Of a DNA stretch of 64,000 nt, positions 52,233-61,571 are shown one piece after another. The stretch's first letter is position 1, and each line of letters opens with the position of its first letter. The stretch comes from Paraburkholderia haematera (GTDB lineage: Bacteria; Pseudomonadota; Gammaproteobacteria; Burkholderiales; Burkholderiaceae): contig NZ_CAJNBK010000002.1 in the NCBI RefSeq assembly GCF_905220975.1, positions 434,001 to 498,000 of the forward strand, in the 5' to 3' direction. The notes below the pieces were generated by a model that did not search any database, was not told where the DNA came from, and worked only from the letters and a program-made list of their open reading frames with translations. The position numbers and the translations under genes are program-made.

Positions 52233-53183
52233 TTAAACCGCGGCGCGGCTTGCGGCCAGCTTGCGCTGCAGCTCCGGCATCATCTTCGCCACCGCTTCTT
52301 CCCCGGCCAGGATCGCCGCGTTGCGCTGGGAGAAATCGCTGCCGCTCATGGCGGCCAGATTCGGCCGGATCACAATGTCGGCGTACTTCTCGAGTTCGTA
52401 GGCCTTGATCGTCTGGCCCATGATCGTGAACGTCTGCATGAGCACATCGAACGAACTGGCGGTGAGGCCGCTTTCCGGGCGCTGCGAGATGTCAACGGCG
52501 ATCACGAAATCCGCGCCCATCTTGCGCGCAAACGAGGCGGGCACCGGACTCACCAGACCGCCGTCCACATATTCGTGGCCGCCAATTTTCACCGGTTCGA
52601 AAATCGACGGCACGCTGCACGATGCGCGCACCGCAATGCCGGTGTTGCCGCGCTGGAACAGGATGGGCTGGCCGGTTTTCAGGTCGGTGGCGACCACGCC
52701 GAGCGGCTTGACCATTTTCTCGATCGGACGGTTGTTGAGGGTCGTATTCAGGTAGTTCTGCAGCGCAACGCCTTGCAGAAAGCCGCGCGTGCGAAACGGC
52801 ATGGCCCAGTCGCTGATCGAGGCTTCGTCCATGGTCAGCGCGAGCTTGTTCAGCGCAAAGCCGTTCATCCCCGACGCGTACAGCGCACCGACCACCGAAC
52901 CCGCGCTTGTGCCGGCCACCAGGTCGACCTGGATATTGCGTGCCTCCAGCGCCTTGATCACGCCGATGTGCGCGAAGCCGCGAGCGGCGCCGCCGCCTAG
53001 CGCGAGCCCGACGCGGATCGGCCGCTGCGGCTTATCAAGCGGCGGCGTGTTGACCGGGGGCGTGGCGGCAACCGGCGTGCTGTCGGTTTTGCTGGCACCG
53101 GTCGTGGTGCAGGCGGCCAGCACCGCGGAGGCGGCCGCCAATGAGAAGTTGCGGCGGGCGAGGCGAGGGGATGACGGTTTCAA
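52233..53183 (-). CDS. Patatin-like phospholipase lipoprotein (RssA-type)
   Basis: A 316-residue serine hydrolase. A lipobox LAAC puts Cys25 as the lipidated residue, so it is membrane-anchored. The oxyanion hole GLALGGGAARGF (59-70), nucleophile motif GTSAG (Ser93) and catalytic DGG (Asp207) are all intact. It probably cleaves acyl chains from phospholipids. The Thr/Pro-rich linker at 26-52 spans the envelope. Confidence 0.92.
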   Translation of the reverse strand: MKPSSPRLARRNFSLAAASAVLAACTTTGASKTDSTPVAATPPVNTPPLDKPQRPIRVGLALGGGAARGFAHIGVIKALEARNIQVDLVAGTSAGSVVGALYASGMNGFALNKLALTMDEASISDWAMPFRTRGFLQGVALQNYLNTTLNNRPIEKMVKPLGVVATDLKTGQPILFQRGNTGIAVRASCSVPSIFEPVKIGGHEYVDGGLVSPVPASFARKMGADFVIAVDISQRPESGLTASSFDVLMQTFTIMGQTIKAYELEKYADIVIRPNLAAMSGSDFSQRNAAILAGEEAVAKMMPELQRKLAASRAAV

Positions 53184-53607
53184 CGGGTTCTCCAGCAGCG
53201 GCAGCGGCGGCGCAATCGGTGCAAATCGGCGCGACCTGTGCCGCGATCAGGCGGATAGTCAAACGGGTAGGACCGCCAGCGGCGATTCCAAGCGCTGTGG
53301 TTCTATCCCCACCCGCAGCGCGCGCACATCATAAATCAAAGCTCCGGGCGCGCGTCGGCGTGGTAATGAAACGTTGCAGAGGAAACGCTCGGGCCTCCTG
53401 AGGCGCGCTTCTCGCGCGTCTTGTCCACTGTGATTGGCCATTCGGACGAGGGCGGGCAACACGGGTTCGGAAGGTATAATTCGGCTCTCATATTTATTTC
53501 CCTCGTGTCCGTGCAAGGCGTTGTCTGCCGCACGGGCGCGGTCCGCTGCCGCGCTTCACTGGCAATGTTCGCCACGGCGCCGGCGCCTGTCTTCCGAGTA
53601 ACCGCTA

Positions 53608-55017
53608 ATGACCACCTCTGTCCGTACCCGTTTCGCACCGAGTCCCACCGGCTTCATCCACCTCGGCAACATTCGCTCCGCGCTTTATCCGTGGGCGTTC
53701 GCGCGCAAGATGAAAGGGACCTTCGTGCTGCGGATCGAGGACACCGACGTCGAGCGTTCCACGTCTGAATCCGTCGACGCCATTCTCGAAGGCATGGCGT
53801 GGCTCGGCCTCGATGTCGACGAAGGCCCGTTCTACCAGATGCAGCGCATGGACCGTTACCGCGAAGTGCTCGGGCAGATGCAGGACGCGGGGCTCGTGTA
53901 CCCGTGCTATATGTCGACGGAAGAACTGGACGCACTGCGCGAGCGTCAACGCGAGGCCGGCGAAAAGCCGCGCTATGACGGCACGTGGCGCCCGGAACCG
54001 GGCAAGGTTCTGCCTGAGCCGCCGGCGGGCGTGCAGCCCGTTCTGCGCTTTCGCAATCCGCTCACGGGTGTCGTCGCATGGGACGACGCCGTGAAAGGCC
54101 GCATCGAAATTTCGAACGAAGAGCTCGACGATCTCGTGATCGCGCGCCCGGACGGTACGCCGACCTACAACTTCTGCGTGGTGGTCGACGACCTGGATAT
54201 GCGCATTACCCACGTGATTCGCGGCGACGATCACGTGAACAACACGCCGCGTCAGATCAACATTCTGCGTGCGCTCGGCGCCGAGCCGCCGGTGTATGCC
54301 CACCTGCCGACCGTGCTGAACGAGCAGGGCGAGAAGATGAGCAAGCGTCACGGCGCAATGAGTGTGATGGGTTATCGCGACGCCGGCTTTCTGCCGGAAG
54401 CGGTGGTCAACTATCTGGCGCGTCTGGGCTGGTCGCATGGCGATGCGGAAATTTTCACGCGTGAGCAGTTCGTCGAATGGTTCGATCTGGAGCATCTGGG
54501 CAAGTCGCCGGCCCAGTACGACCACGACAAGCTGAACTGGCTCAACGCGCACTACATCAAGGAAGCGGACAACACGCGCCTCGCGGAGCTCGCCCTGCCT
54601 TTCTTCGCTGAACTGGGTATCGACGAAGCCGCCATCGCGCAAGGCGCCGATCTGACGTCGGTGGTGGGCTTGCTGAAGGACCGCGCGTCGACGGTGAAGG
54701 AAATCGCCGAAAACGCTGCGATGTTCTATCGCACGCCGGCCCCGGAAGCCGAGGCGCTCGCGCAGCACGTCACGGATATTGTGCGTCCGGCGCTGGCCGA
54801 TCTGGCTGCAGCGCTCAGGACGGTGGAGTGGACCAAGGAAGCGATCGCCGCGACATTGAAGGCAACGCTCGGCGCGCACAAGCTGAAGATGCCGCAACTG
54901 GCTATGCCGGTTCGTCTGCTGGTGGCGGGCACTACGCATACGCCGTCGATCGACAGCGTGCTGATGCTGTTTGGCCGCGATGTCGTCGTGAGCCGTATTG
55001 AAAAAGTGCTGGCCTGA
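53608..55017 (+). CDS. gltX: Glutamyl-tRNA synthetase
   Basis: A 469-residue class I synthetase that charges tRNA-Glu. HIGH-type motif in [13 protein letters not shown] (residues 9-21) and KMSKR in [11 protein letters not shown], with [11 protein letters not shown] between. Length is canonical. A TATAAT box sits at 53474-53479 in the leader. The tRNA-Ala and two tRNA-Glu genes downstream make an apt cluster with this synthetase. Confidence 0.97.
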   Translation: MTTSVRTRFAPSPTGFIHLGNIRSALYPWAFARKMKGTFVLRIEDTDVERSTSESVDAILEGMAWLGLDVDEGPFYQMQRMDRYREVLGQMQDAGLVYPCYMSTEELDALRERQREAGEKPRYDGTWRPEPGKVLPEPPAGVQPVLRFRNPLTGVVAWDDAVKGRIEISNEELDDLVIARPDGTPTYNFCVVVDDLDMRITHVIRGDDHVNNTPRQINILRALGAEPPVYAHLPTVLNEQGEKMSKRHGAMSVMGYRDAGFLPEAVVNYLARLGWSHGDAEIFTREQFVEWFDLEHLGKSPAQYDHDKLNWLNAHYIKEADNTRLAELALPFFAELGIDEAAIAQGADLTSVVGLLKDRASTVKEIAENAAMFYRTPAPEAEALAQHVTDIVRPALADLAAALRTVEWTKEAIAATLKATLGAHKLKMPQLAMPVRLLVAGTTHTPSIDSVLMLFGRDVVVSRIEKVLA

Positions 55018-55043
55018 GCACGTTCGCGCTTGTATTGAGAGGG

Positions 55044-55078
55044 ATTGCATGCGACTTGCGAAAAAAGTCGCATGCAAT
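55044..55078. repeat. Perfect 14-base inverted repeat after gltX
   Basis: ATTGCATGCGACTT and its exact reverse complement around a 7-base loop. There is no T-run, so it is not a standard terminator. Confidence 0.85.
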
Positions 55079-55091
55079 TGCTCAAAGGGTA

Positions 55092-55120
55092 TTTACAAAG
55101 CGCAAATTGGCCTCTAGAAT
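55092..55120 (+). promoter_or_regulatory. Promoter of tRNA-Ala
   Basis: TTTACA, 17-base spacer, TAGAAT, 20 bases before the tRNA. Confidence 0.7.
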
Positions 55121-55139
55121 CTCGTTTCTGTTCTGCAAG

Positions 55140-55215
<76 letters not shown>

Positions 55216-55266
55216 TCAGAGCAGAGTGAAGTGGTTCCGAAGTCTGGAGCTTGTAGCAAAAAAGAC

Positions 55267-55295
55267 TTCACAAACGGCTGTAACGTAGTTAGAAT
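55267..55295 (+). promoter_or_regulatory. Promoter of the tRNA Glu-Asp cluster
   Basis: TTCACA, 17-base spacer, TAGAAT, about 85 bases before the first tRNA-Glu. Confidence 0.65.
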
Positions 55296-55380
55296 ATCGG
55301 TCTTTGCTGCTGACGAAACAAACTTAGCGGAAAGTTAAGCTAAGTTAGCAGCAAGATAAAGACAGATCTGAAAAGATTAT

Positions 55381-55456
55381 GTCCCCTTCGTCTAGAGGCC
55401 TAGGACATCACCCTTTCACGGTGAGTACAGGGGTTCGAATCCCCTAGGGGACGCCA
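55381..55456 (+). tRNA. tRNA-Glu (UUC anticodon), copy 1
   Basis: Acceptor GTCCCCT/AGGGGAC, anticodon loop CTTTCAC (TTC), T-arm GGTTCGAATCC, encoded CCA. Identical to copy 2. Confidence 0.97.
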
Positions 55457-55538
55457 AATATCAGCGTCGCTTGAAAGTCATAAAGCAGCGCAGCTTGCAG
55501 AGAAAAAACCAACGCTCGCAAGTCATGATAGGCAAACT

Positions 55539-55615
55539 GGAGTGGTAGTTCAGTTGGTTAGAATACCGGCCTGTCACGCCGGGGGTCGCGGGTTCGAGTC
55601 CCGTCCACTCCGCCA
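55539..55615 (+). tRNA. tRNA-Asp (GUC anticodon), copy 1
   Basis: Acceptor GGAGTGG/CCACTCC, anticodon loop CTGTCAC (GTC), encoded CCA. It differs from copy 2 by one acceptor-stem base pair. Confidence 0.97.
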
Positions 55616-55619
55616 GACA

Positions 55620-55654
55620 AAGCCCGTTCATACAAACCTGAACGGGCTTTTTCA
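55620..55654 (+). terminator. Terminator inside tRNA cluster
   Basis: Stem AGCCCGTTCA/TGAACGGGCT with loop TACAAACC, then T-run. Confidence 0.85.
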
Positions 55655-55676
55655 TTAAAGGTGTAAGCAGTACGTT

Positions 55677-55752
55677 GTCCCCTTCGTCTAGAGGCCTAGG
55701 ACATCACCCTTTCACGGTGAGTACAGGGGTTCGAATCCCCTAGGGGACGCCA
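55677..55752 (+). tRNA. tRNA-Glu (UUC anticodon), copy 2
   Basis: Same sequence as copy 1. With the following tRNA-Asp it forms the second half of a tandem duplication. Confidence 0.97.
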
Positions 55753-55847
55753 GAACATCGGCGTCGCTCAGTGAGCACGATGAGTTAGTAGCATGAGCGG
55801 TGCAGTTGGCGAATGAGCAGAGCTCACAAGCCGCGTTGCAAAAATCT

Positions 55848-55924
55848 GGAGCGGTAGTTCAGTTGGTTAGAATACCGGCCTGTCACGCCGGGGGTCGCGG
55901 GTTCGAGTCCCGTCCGCTCCGCCA
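55848..55924 (+). tRNA. tRNA-Asp (GUC anticodon), copy 2
   Basis: Acceptor GGAGCGG/CCGCTCC, otherwise the same as copy 1. Confidence 0.97.
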
Positions 55925-55933
55925 GATTTTAAG

Positions 55934-55965
55934 AAGCCCACTTCGAAAGAAGTGGGCTTTTTTTA
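55934..55965 (+). terminator. Terminator at end of tRNA cluster
   Basis: Stem AAGCCCACTTC/GAAGTGGGCTT with GAAA loop, followed by T-run. Confidence 0.9.
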
Positions 55966-56077
55966 TTTCCGCAGCCGGTCCGCCTGGGTAGCGTCCGGGT
56001 ATGCTCGGGACAAACAGCCATTGCCAGCGCGCGCGGCCTGTTTTACCGTTGACCCGACCCATCTTCGCCGTTCCACC

Positions 56078-56542
56078 ATGTTCGATCCAACCGAAGCTCC
56101 GTCACCGTTTCATCTGCGCCGCGCCAGCATGGACGATTTCGAGTTCGCCGAGGCGCTGACTCGCAACAACATGGGCGGCTACTATCGCCGGCATCATCTG
56201 GTCTGGCGTGGCGATCTGTTTCTCGGCAGCTGGCGCGAGTCGGAAAATTTCATTCTCGAAGTGGACGGCGAGCCGATCGGCGTGCTACGCATCACCCAGG
56301 AAGGCGATTCGCTGCATATCCGCGACGTGCAGATTGCCGAAGGGCATCGGCGGCTTGGCGCCGGCACGTATCTGCTCGACATGTCGCATCAGTGGGCGCG
56401 CGAGCGCGGGTTGCACGAATTGCAGCTGCGCGTGTTCGTCGACAATCCTGCCGCGCGGCTATATCAGCGCAAGGGGTACAAGCTGACCGGGCCGCGTCTG
56501 GCCCAGCTAGGGGCGATTCGCCATCTGGCACGGCGCGTCTGA
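56078..56542 (+). CDS. GNAT family N-acetyltransferase
   Basis: A 154-residue acetyltransferase. The acetyl-CoA loop is visible in VQIAEGHRRLGAGTYLLDMS, followed by LQLRVFVDNPAARLYQRKGY, the usual beta-4/alpha-4 end of the fold. Length is right for a single GNAT domain. The ATG at 56078 fits the domain start. The substrate is unknown; it could modify a small molecule or protein N-terminus. It is convergent with the AraC-type gene. Confidence 0.88.
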   Translation: MFDPTEAPSPFHLRRASMDDFEFAEALTRNNMGGYYRRHHLVWRGDLFLGSWRESENFILEVDGEPIGVLRITQEGDSLHIRDVQIAEGHRRLGAGTYLLDMSHQWARERGLHELQLRVFVDNPAARLYQRKGYKLTGPRLAQLGAIRHLARRV

Positions 56543-56589
56543 CACGCTGCGGCTAGCGGTTACGCTTCAGCCTTCAGGCCCTTGCGCTG

Positions 56590-57459
56590 TCACTTTTGGG
56601 CGGTCTCTTCGTCCGCCTCTGTATCACTCCGATCCCCGTTCTCCACACGATGTTCAGAGCCGCGCTCGATGAACGCACGCGGACTTTCGCCGAAAGCCCG
56701 CCGGAACATCGCCGAGAACGCACTCTGACTTTGATAACCCAGTTCTTGCGCGACATGTGAAAGCGGCCGCCCCTGACTCAATAGCGGAATGGCGCGCGCG
56801 AGAATGGCCTGCTGACGCCATTGCGAAAAGCTCACGCCCAACTCCTGACGAAACAGCCGCGCAATCGTGCGCGTACTCGCACCGACGCTCGATGCCCATT
56901 GCTCGAGCGAATCGCCGTGCGTCGGGTCCGCGATCACGGCCTCGCACAACGCGCGCAAACGCTTCTCGTTGGGCATCGGCACGGACAGCGGTAGCGGCTC
57001 CGAGCGCGTCAATTCGTCGAGCGCAAGCGCGCCCAGCAATTGTTCGCGCGTCGATGAGATGCCCGGCGTATCGAGCGCGGCGATGACTTCGCGCAGCAGA
57101 TCCGACACCTCGACCACGCGCGGCGTATCCAGTCCTGCCGGGACGGTGCTTTCGGTAATGTAGAGCGTGCGTAGAAATGCATCTTCGACGGCGACCACTT
57201 CGTGTGTCACGTGCGGCGGCACCCAGATCGCCCGGGACGGCGGCACCATCCACGTCGTGCCGGTCGTCGCGACTCGCAGCACGCCGCGCGACGCATAGGC
57301 CACCTGGGCCCACGCATGCGTGTGCCGCGCGATACGCCAGCCCGACGGTATCGGCCGCGAGCGCACGCGAATCGGGTGCGATTGCGTCGGCTGGAATTCG
57401 GGCGGGATGTCGACGAAGCGGGTCTCGCTCGACGGGTCTGAGTCAGCGGACGAATTCAT
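56590..57459 (-). CDS. AraC-family transcription regulator
   Basis: A 289-residue regulator with an N-terminal cupin-like sensor domain (SGWRIARHTHAWAQVAYASR and MVPPSRAIWVPPHVTHEV) and a C-terminal double helix-turn-helix at about 180-270 (SVGASTRTIARLFRQELGVS and LSHVAQELGYQSQSAFSAMF). It diverges from rraA with about 220 bases between, so it might control neighbouring genes or itself. The layout recalls NimR-type regulators. Confidence 0.9.
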   Translation of the reverse strand: MNSSADSDPSSETRFVDIPPEFQPTQSHPIRVRSRPIPSGWRIARHTHAWAQVAYASRGVLRVATTGTTWMVPPSRAIWVPPHVTHEVVAVEDAFLRTLYITESTVPAGLDTPRVVEVSDLLREVIAALDTPGISSTREQLLGALALDELTRSEPLPLSVPMPNEKRLRALCEAVIADPTHGDSLEQWASSVGASTRTIARLFRQELGVSFSQWRQQAILARAIPLLSQGRPLSHVAQELGYQSQSAFSAMFRRAFGESPRAFIERGSEHRVENGDRSDTEADEETAQK

Positions 57460-57679
57460 GTTGAAGATCGATCCAATGGATGAAACCCAAAAACGCAGCG
57501 CGTGGAAACACGGGACCCATGAGCATGAGGCGCTTAAACACGGCGCCTTCAGGCGTGGACCTCGGGAACGCGGACCCGACGGTGCGGACCCAAAACCACC
57601 GCGGGTTTCTCATTGTAGGTGTTACATCGGAATCAACGTTGCATAATGTCCCGATTACACCGACACCGAGGAGACCCCC

Positions 57680-58174
57680 ATGAGCTTTGCAACCGCAGAC
57701 TTGTGCGATGCACACGAGGACCAACTGGCGCTGGGCACGCTGCGTGTACTCGAGCCGGTCTTTCATCTCTTCAGTCGCGCCGAGTGTTTCAGCGGTGAGG
57801 CGGTCACGCTAAAGGTGTTCGAAGACAACGCGCTCGTGCGCGCTACGCTCGAGGAGAAGGGCGCGGGCCGAGTGCTGGTGGTTGATGGCGGTGGCAGCCT
57901 GCGTTGTGCGCTGGTAGGCGGCAATCTCGCGCAAATCGCCGAGCAGAACGGCTGGGCGGGCATCGTGCTGAACGGCTGCGTGCGCGATACGCTGGAGCTC
58001 AATGAAATCAATGTCGGCGTCGCGGCGTTGGCGACCTGCCCGCGGCGTGGCCAGAAGCTTGGCACGGGTGAGCGCGGCGTGCCGGTGCAATTGCCGGGCG
58101 CAATCGTACGTCCGGGCGAATGGATCTATGCGGATATCGACGGCGTGCTGGTGGCGAGCGCGCCGCTGAACTGA
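57680..58174 (+). CDS. rraA: RraA family protein (RNase E inhibitor / HMG aldolase-like)
   Basis: A 164-residue protein of the RraA fold. [20 protein letters not shown] and [11 protein letters not shown] are the hallmark ligand-site stretches. In E. coli RraA inhibits RNase E, whereas in many bacteria similar proteins are 4-hydroxy-4-methyl-2-oxoglutarate aldolases, and sequence alone does not separate these. GAGG precedes the ATG. A small cyclotransferase-like gene follows after 55 bases. Confidence 0.92.
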   Translation: MSFATADLCDAHEDQLALGTLRVLEPVFHLFSRAECFSGEAVTLKVFEDNALVRATLEEKGAGRVLVVDGGGSLRCALVGGNLAQIAEQNGWAGIVLNGCVRDTLELNEINVGVAALATCPRRGQKLGTGERGVPVQLPGAIVRPGEWIYADIDGVLVASAPLN

Positions 58175-58229
58175 ACCCCCGGCAACAGCCGGGGCAAGCC
58201 GGACCCATCATCAAGGAGAGCAAACGACG

Positions 58230-58631
58230 ATGCAGACTGTTTTCGTATACGGCACGTTGCGTGCCGGTGAAGTGAACGACCTCAGAGAGGCTGCGGCCCG
58301 CAACGACATTGGCGCGCCGAATCTGCTCGGCACGGCCACGGTGCGCGGCCATCTATTCGACTTCGGCTTATATCCGGGCCTGGTGGTCGACGAAGCGGGC
58401 GTGGACGTCACAGGCGACGTCTACGAAATCGACGATGAACTGATTACGGTGCTCGACGAAATCGAAGCGGTGTATCCCGGCGTCGAAGATCGTTTCCTCG
58501 CGCGAGAAGTGATGGTGAAAGTAGACGGTAACGTTGTGAACTGCCGCTTCTATCCCGTCACGCCCAACGCGGTGAAGGGGCTCCCGGAAATCAGGTCGGG
58601 CGATTGGGTCGAGTATCGCAGCACGCGCTGA
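58230..58631 (+). CDS. Gamma-glutamylcyclotransferase-like protein
   Basis: A 133-residue protein of the GGCT/AIG2 fold. The conserved FVYGTLRAGEVN motif at the N-terminus binds the glutamyl part, and LDEIEAVYPGVEDRF near residues 73-90 includes the expected catalytic Glu. AAGGAGAG precedes the ATG. It probably acts on gamma-glutamyl compounds; it may be co-transcribed with rraA. Confidence 0.88.
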   Translation: MQTVFVYGTLRAGEVNDLREAAARNDIGAPNLLGTATVRGHLFDFGLYPGLVVDEAGVDVTGDVYEIDDELITVLDEIEAVYPGVEDRFLAREVMVKVDGNVVNCRFYPVTPNAVKGLPEIRSGDWVEYRSTR

Positions 58632-58716
58632 GAGGTCGATAACTGTCCCAAGGCGAGCGCACCACGAGTCCACGGCGGAAGCACCATGAACGCATCACTC
58701 GACCGTCGCGAGCGCA

Positions 58717-58755
58717 TAAAAAAACGGCCCGGCAGGCATGCGCCTGTCGGGCCGT
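58717..58755 (-). terminator. Terminator of aceB
   Basis: Long stem ACGGCCCGGCAGGC/GCCTGTCGGGCCGT around ATGC; the T-run is on the minus strand. Confidence 0.88.
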
Positions 58756-58863
58756 CCGGTCGGTCAGCCTTGCGACCCGGGCCGCTCTTTCATCTTGTGT
58801 GGCTGGTGAAAGCGGGCCCGGTACGACGTCGTTATTGCTGATGAATGAGGCAGTGCAAGTGCC

Positions 58864-60474
58864 TCAGATTTCTTCGTAGAGCGGCAGCGTCAGGAAGTCG
58901 GTGAATTGCTCCGACGTCGACATCTCGTCGAAAATTTGTGCAGCGCGATCATACGGCTTCGTATCGCCGCCGACTGCCTGCTTCACCTTGTCGAGCTCTT
59001 GCGCCGACAACTCGCGCACCAGTTCGGCCGTGACCTTGCGGCCGTCTTCGAGCTTGCCCTTCGGCGAGCGAATCCACTGCCACACCTGCGAGCGCGAGAT
59101 TTCCGCGGTGGCGGCGTCTTCCATCAGATTGTGAATCGGCACGCAACCATTGCCAGCGAGCCACGAACCCAGGTAGTGAATGCCGACGTTGATGTTGTTG
59201 CGCAGACCGCCTTCGGTGATCGGCGCTTCCGGGCGGAAGTCCATCAGGTCGGAGGCCGTGACGAGCACGTCTTCGCGTTGCTTGCCGATCTGATTCGGCT
59301 TGTCGCCGAGCACCTTGACGAATTCTTCCATCGCGATCGGCACGAGACCCGGATGGGCGACCCAGCCGCCGTCGTAACCGTCGCCGGCATCGCGTGCCTT
59401 GTCCGAGCGCACACCGCCCATGGCCTTTTCGTTCGCCGCCGGATCGTTCTTGATCGGAATCAGCGCGCTCATGCCGCCGATCGCCGGCGCGTTGCGGCGA
59501 TGGCAGGTCTTCAGCAGCAGCAGCGCGTACGCACGCATGAACGGCGAGGTCATGGTGATCTGCGAGCGGTCGGCGAGACAGAAGTCGCGGTCGCTCTTGA
59601 ACTTCTTGATTGCCGAGAAGATGTAATCCCAGCGGCCGGCATTCAGACCCGAGCTATGTTCGCGCAGCTCGTACAGGATTTCGTCCATTTCGAACGCGGC
59701 GACGATCGTTTCGATCAGCACGGTCGCGCGGATCGTGCCGCGCGGCACGCCGACGGCTTCCTGTGCGGCGAGGAAAATCTCGTTCCACAACCGCGCTTCC
59801 AAATGGCTCTCCATCTTCGGCAGATAGAAGTAGGGCGCCGTGCCGCGCGCGACCTGCTCCTTGGCGTTGTGAACCATGAAGAGCGCGAAATCGAAGATGC
59901 CGCCCGAGACGCGCTTGCCGTCCACTGTCACATGCTTTTCGTCCAGATGCCAGCCGCGCGGCCGCACGATCAGCGTGGCGACCTTGTCGTTCAGCGTGTA
60001 CGACTTGCCGTTCTGTTCGAGCGAAATCGTACGGCGCACCGCGTCTTTCAGATTGATGTGGCCGGTAATCTGGTTATCCCAGCTCGGCGCATTCGAATCT
60101 TCGAAGTCGGTCATGTACGAATCCGCGCCCGAATTCAGCGCGTTGATGATCATCTTGCGCTCGACCGGTCCGGTAATTTCCACGCGGCGGCATTGCAGAT
60201 CTTGCGGCAGCGGCGCGATCTTCCAGTCGCCTTCGCGCACGTTCTTCGTTTCGGCGAGAAAATCGGGGCGCTCGCCGGCATCGAGCCGCTTGGTGCGCTC
60301 GACACGTGCCTGCAGTAGCGCCTGACGGCGCGGTTCGAACGTGCGATGCAGCGCGGCGACGAGCTCGAGTGCTTCGCGGGTGAGGATCGCTTCGTAGCCC
60401 AGCTTGATCTCAGCCGTGATTTCCATGCCCTGAGGCAGCTGCAGCGATGATTGCGATGACAGCGGATTCGCCAT
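58864..60474 (-). CDS. aceB: Malate synthase A
   Basis: A 536-residue enzyme joining glyoxylate and acetyl-CoA to malate in the glyoxylate shunt. The start MANPLSSQSSLQLPQGMEIT is preceded by AAGGAG. Typical stretches are MTDFEDSNAPSWDNQ, RPRGWHLDEKHV, PKMESHLEARLWNEIF and GIHYLGSWLAGNGCVP. The aceA gene lies about 3 kb away on the same strand, so both act in growth on acetate or fatty acids. Confidence 0.96.
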   Translation of the reverse strand: MANPLSSQSSLQLPQGMEITAEIKLGYEAILTREALELVAALHRTFEPRRQALLQARVERTKRLDAGERPDFLAETKNVREGDWKIAPLPQDLQCRRVEITGPVERKMIINALNSGADSYMTDFEDSNAPSWDNQITGHINLKDAVRRTISLEQNGKSYTLNDKVATLIVRPRGWHLDEKHVTVDGKRVSGGIFDFALFMVHNAKEQVARGTAPYFYLPKMESHLEARLWNEIFLAAQEAVGVPRGTIRATVLIETIVAAFEMDEILYELREHSSGLNAGRWDYIFSAIKKFKSDRDFCLADRSQITMTSPFMRAYALLLLKTCHRRNAPAIGGMSALIPIKNDPAANEKAMGGVRSDKARDAGDGYDGGWVAHPGLVPIAMEEFVKVLGDKPNQIGKQREDVLVTASDLMDFRPEAPITEGGLRNNINVGIHYLGSWLAGNGCVPIHNLMEDAATAEISRSQVWQWIRSPKGKLEDGRKVTAELVRELSAQELDKVKQAVGGDTKPYDRAAQIFDEMSTSEQFTDFLTLPLYEEI

Positions 60475-60557
60475 GGTTTCTCCTTGGTCGGTCAGATTGC
60501 AAAGGTGCAAATGTTGAGGTGCGGTTAAATTGCGTCGTGGGATCCAGGGGGGAGCTG

Positions 60558-61421
60558 TTATGCGCCAGGGCTGTGGCGCGTACGGCTGCCGCCGGGATTG
60601 CCGGTGCTGCCAGTGCCGCTATTGCGGTCGGGCGACGCAAGGGACTTCAAAAAAACGAGCAGATCGTTCATGCCTCCACCCGCGCCATGCGGCGTGACGC
60701 CCAGTTCTTCGGCTGGTGCGTTTTGCCGGTTAAGCCAGAAAGTCTTGAAGCCAAACCAGCTCGCGCCTGCCACGTCCCAGCCGTTCGACGACACGAAGAC
60801 GATTTCGCGCGGTTCTGCATCGAAGGCTTGTGTGCCGAGCGAGTAGGCTGCTGGCGAGGGTTTGTAGGCGCGTACCGTGTCGACGGATAGAACATGGTCG
60901 AACAGGCCTGTCATGCCGGCGCTTTTCACGGCGATGTCGAGCATCTGCGGATTGCCGTTCGAGAGGATCGCGAGACCGGGCCTTGCCCTTGCTGCTGTCC
61001 CTGCCACGGCTTTGCCGCCCGCGGGCGCAGAGGTGGACCCGGACGACGCCGAAGGCGCGTCGCGCAACTGGCGCAGCGCGGGCACGGCATCGGGAAAAGC
61101 GGACAGGCACGCGTATTCGTCCATCAGACGCTTCTCTGCCGCGCGGCCCAGCGTGAGATGCAGTTTCTTGGCGGCGAAGCGCAAGGCGTCGAGCGTGATG
61201 TCCCAGAACGGCCGGTAATGCGCGCCGGGTGCGCCGGCCGGATCGGCCAGCGTGCGCAGTTGCGTGTATTCGATCTGTTTTTGGCGCCACAACTGAGAGA
61301 GCGCATCGCCGTGGCCGGGGAACATCTGCTCTGCGGCAGCGATCACCGAATGCACGTCGAAAAGCGTGCCGTACGCGTCGAAAATCACTGCTTTAGGGAA
61401 AGGTGTCGTTGTGGCCGACAT
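60558..61421 (-). CDS. HAD-family (S)-2-haloacid dehalogenase-like protein
   Basis: A 287-residue hydrolase. The HAD nucleophile Asp15 is in AVIFDAYGTLFDVHS, with LAILSNGN as motif II, KPSPAAYSLG as motif III and FVSSNGWDVAGASWFGF as the final motif, typical of type II haloacid dehalogenases. An extra Ala/Gly/Ser-rich loop of about 30 residues (about 118-148) and a loose C-terminal tail are unusual. The gene lies just upstream of aceB on the same strand. Confidence 0.9.
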   Translation of the reverse strand: MSATTTPFPKAVIFDAYGTLFDVHSVIAAAEQMFPGHGDALSQLWRQKQIEYTQLRTLADPAGAPGAHYRPFWDITLDALRFAAKKLHLTLGRAAEKRLMDEYACLSAFPDAVPALRQLRDAPSASSGSTSAPAGGKAVAGTAARARPGLAILSNGNPQMLDIAVKSAGMTGLFDHVLSVDTVRAYKPSPAAYSLGTQAFDAEPREIVFVSSNGWDVAGASWFGFKTFWLNRQNAPAEELGVTPHGAGGGMNDLLVFLKSLASPDRNSGTGSTGNPGGSRTRHSPGA

Positions 61422-61571
61422 TGCCGTGCACTCCTATCAGAGGTCAGGGTGGATTGTATTAGTGATGATCCACGCTAAAAAAGAGGCTAAAGATCACTTG
61501 ATCTTTTACTTTCATGCACCTAATCTGACGCGCACCGACCACTTTCCCGCGCATGTGCGGCTCCGCTCCCC

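Noticed and set aside
53605..55077. 490-codon minus-strand open frame opposite gltX
   Set aside because: Shadow frame of a canonical synthetase gene.
58906..60318. 470-codon plus-strand open frame opposite aceB
   Set aside because: Shadow frame of malate synthase; the composition is not that of a folded protein.
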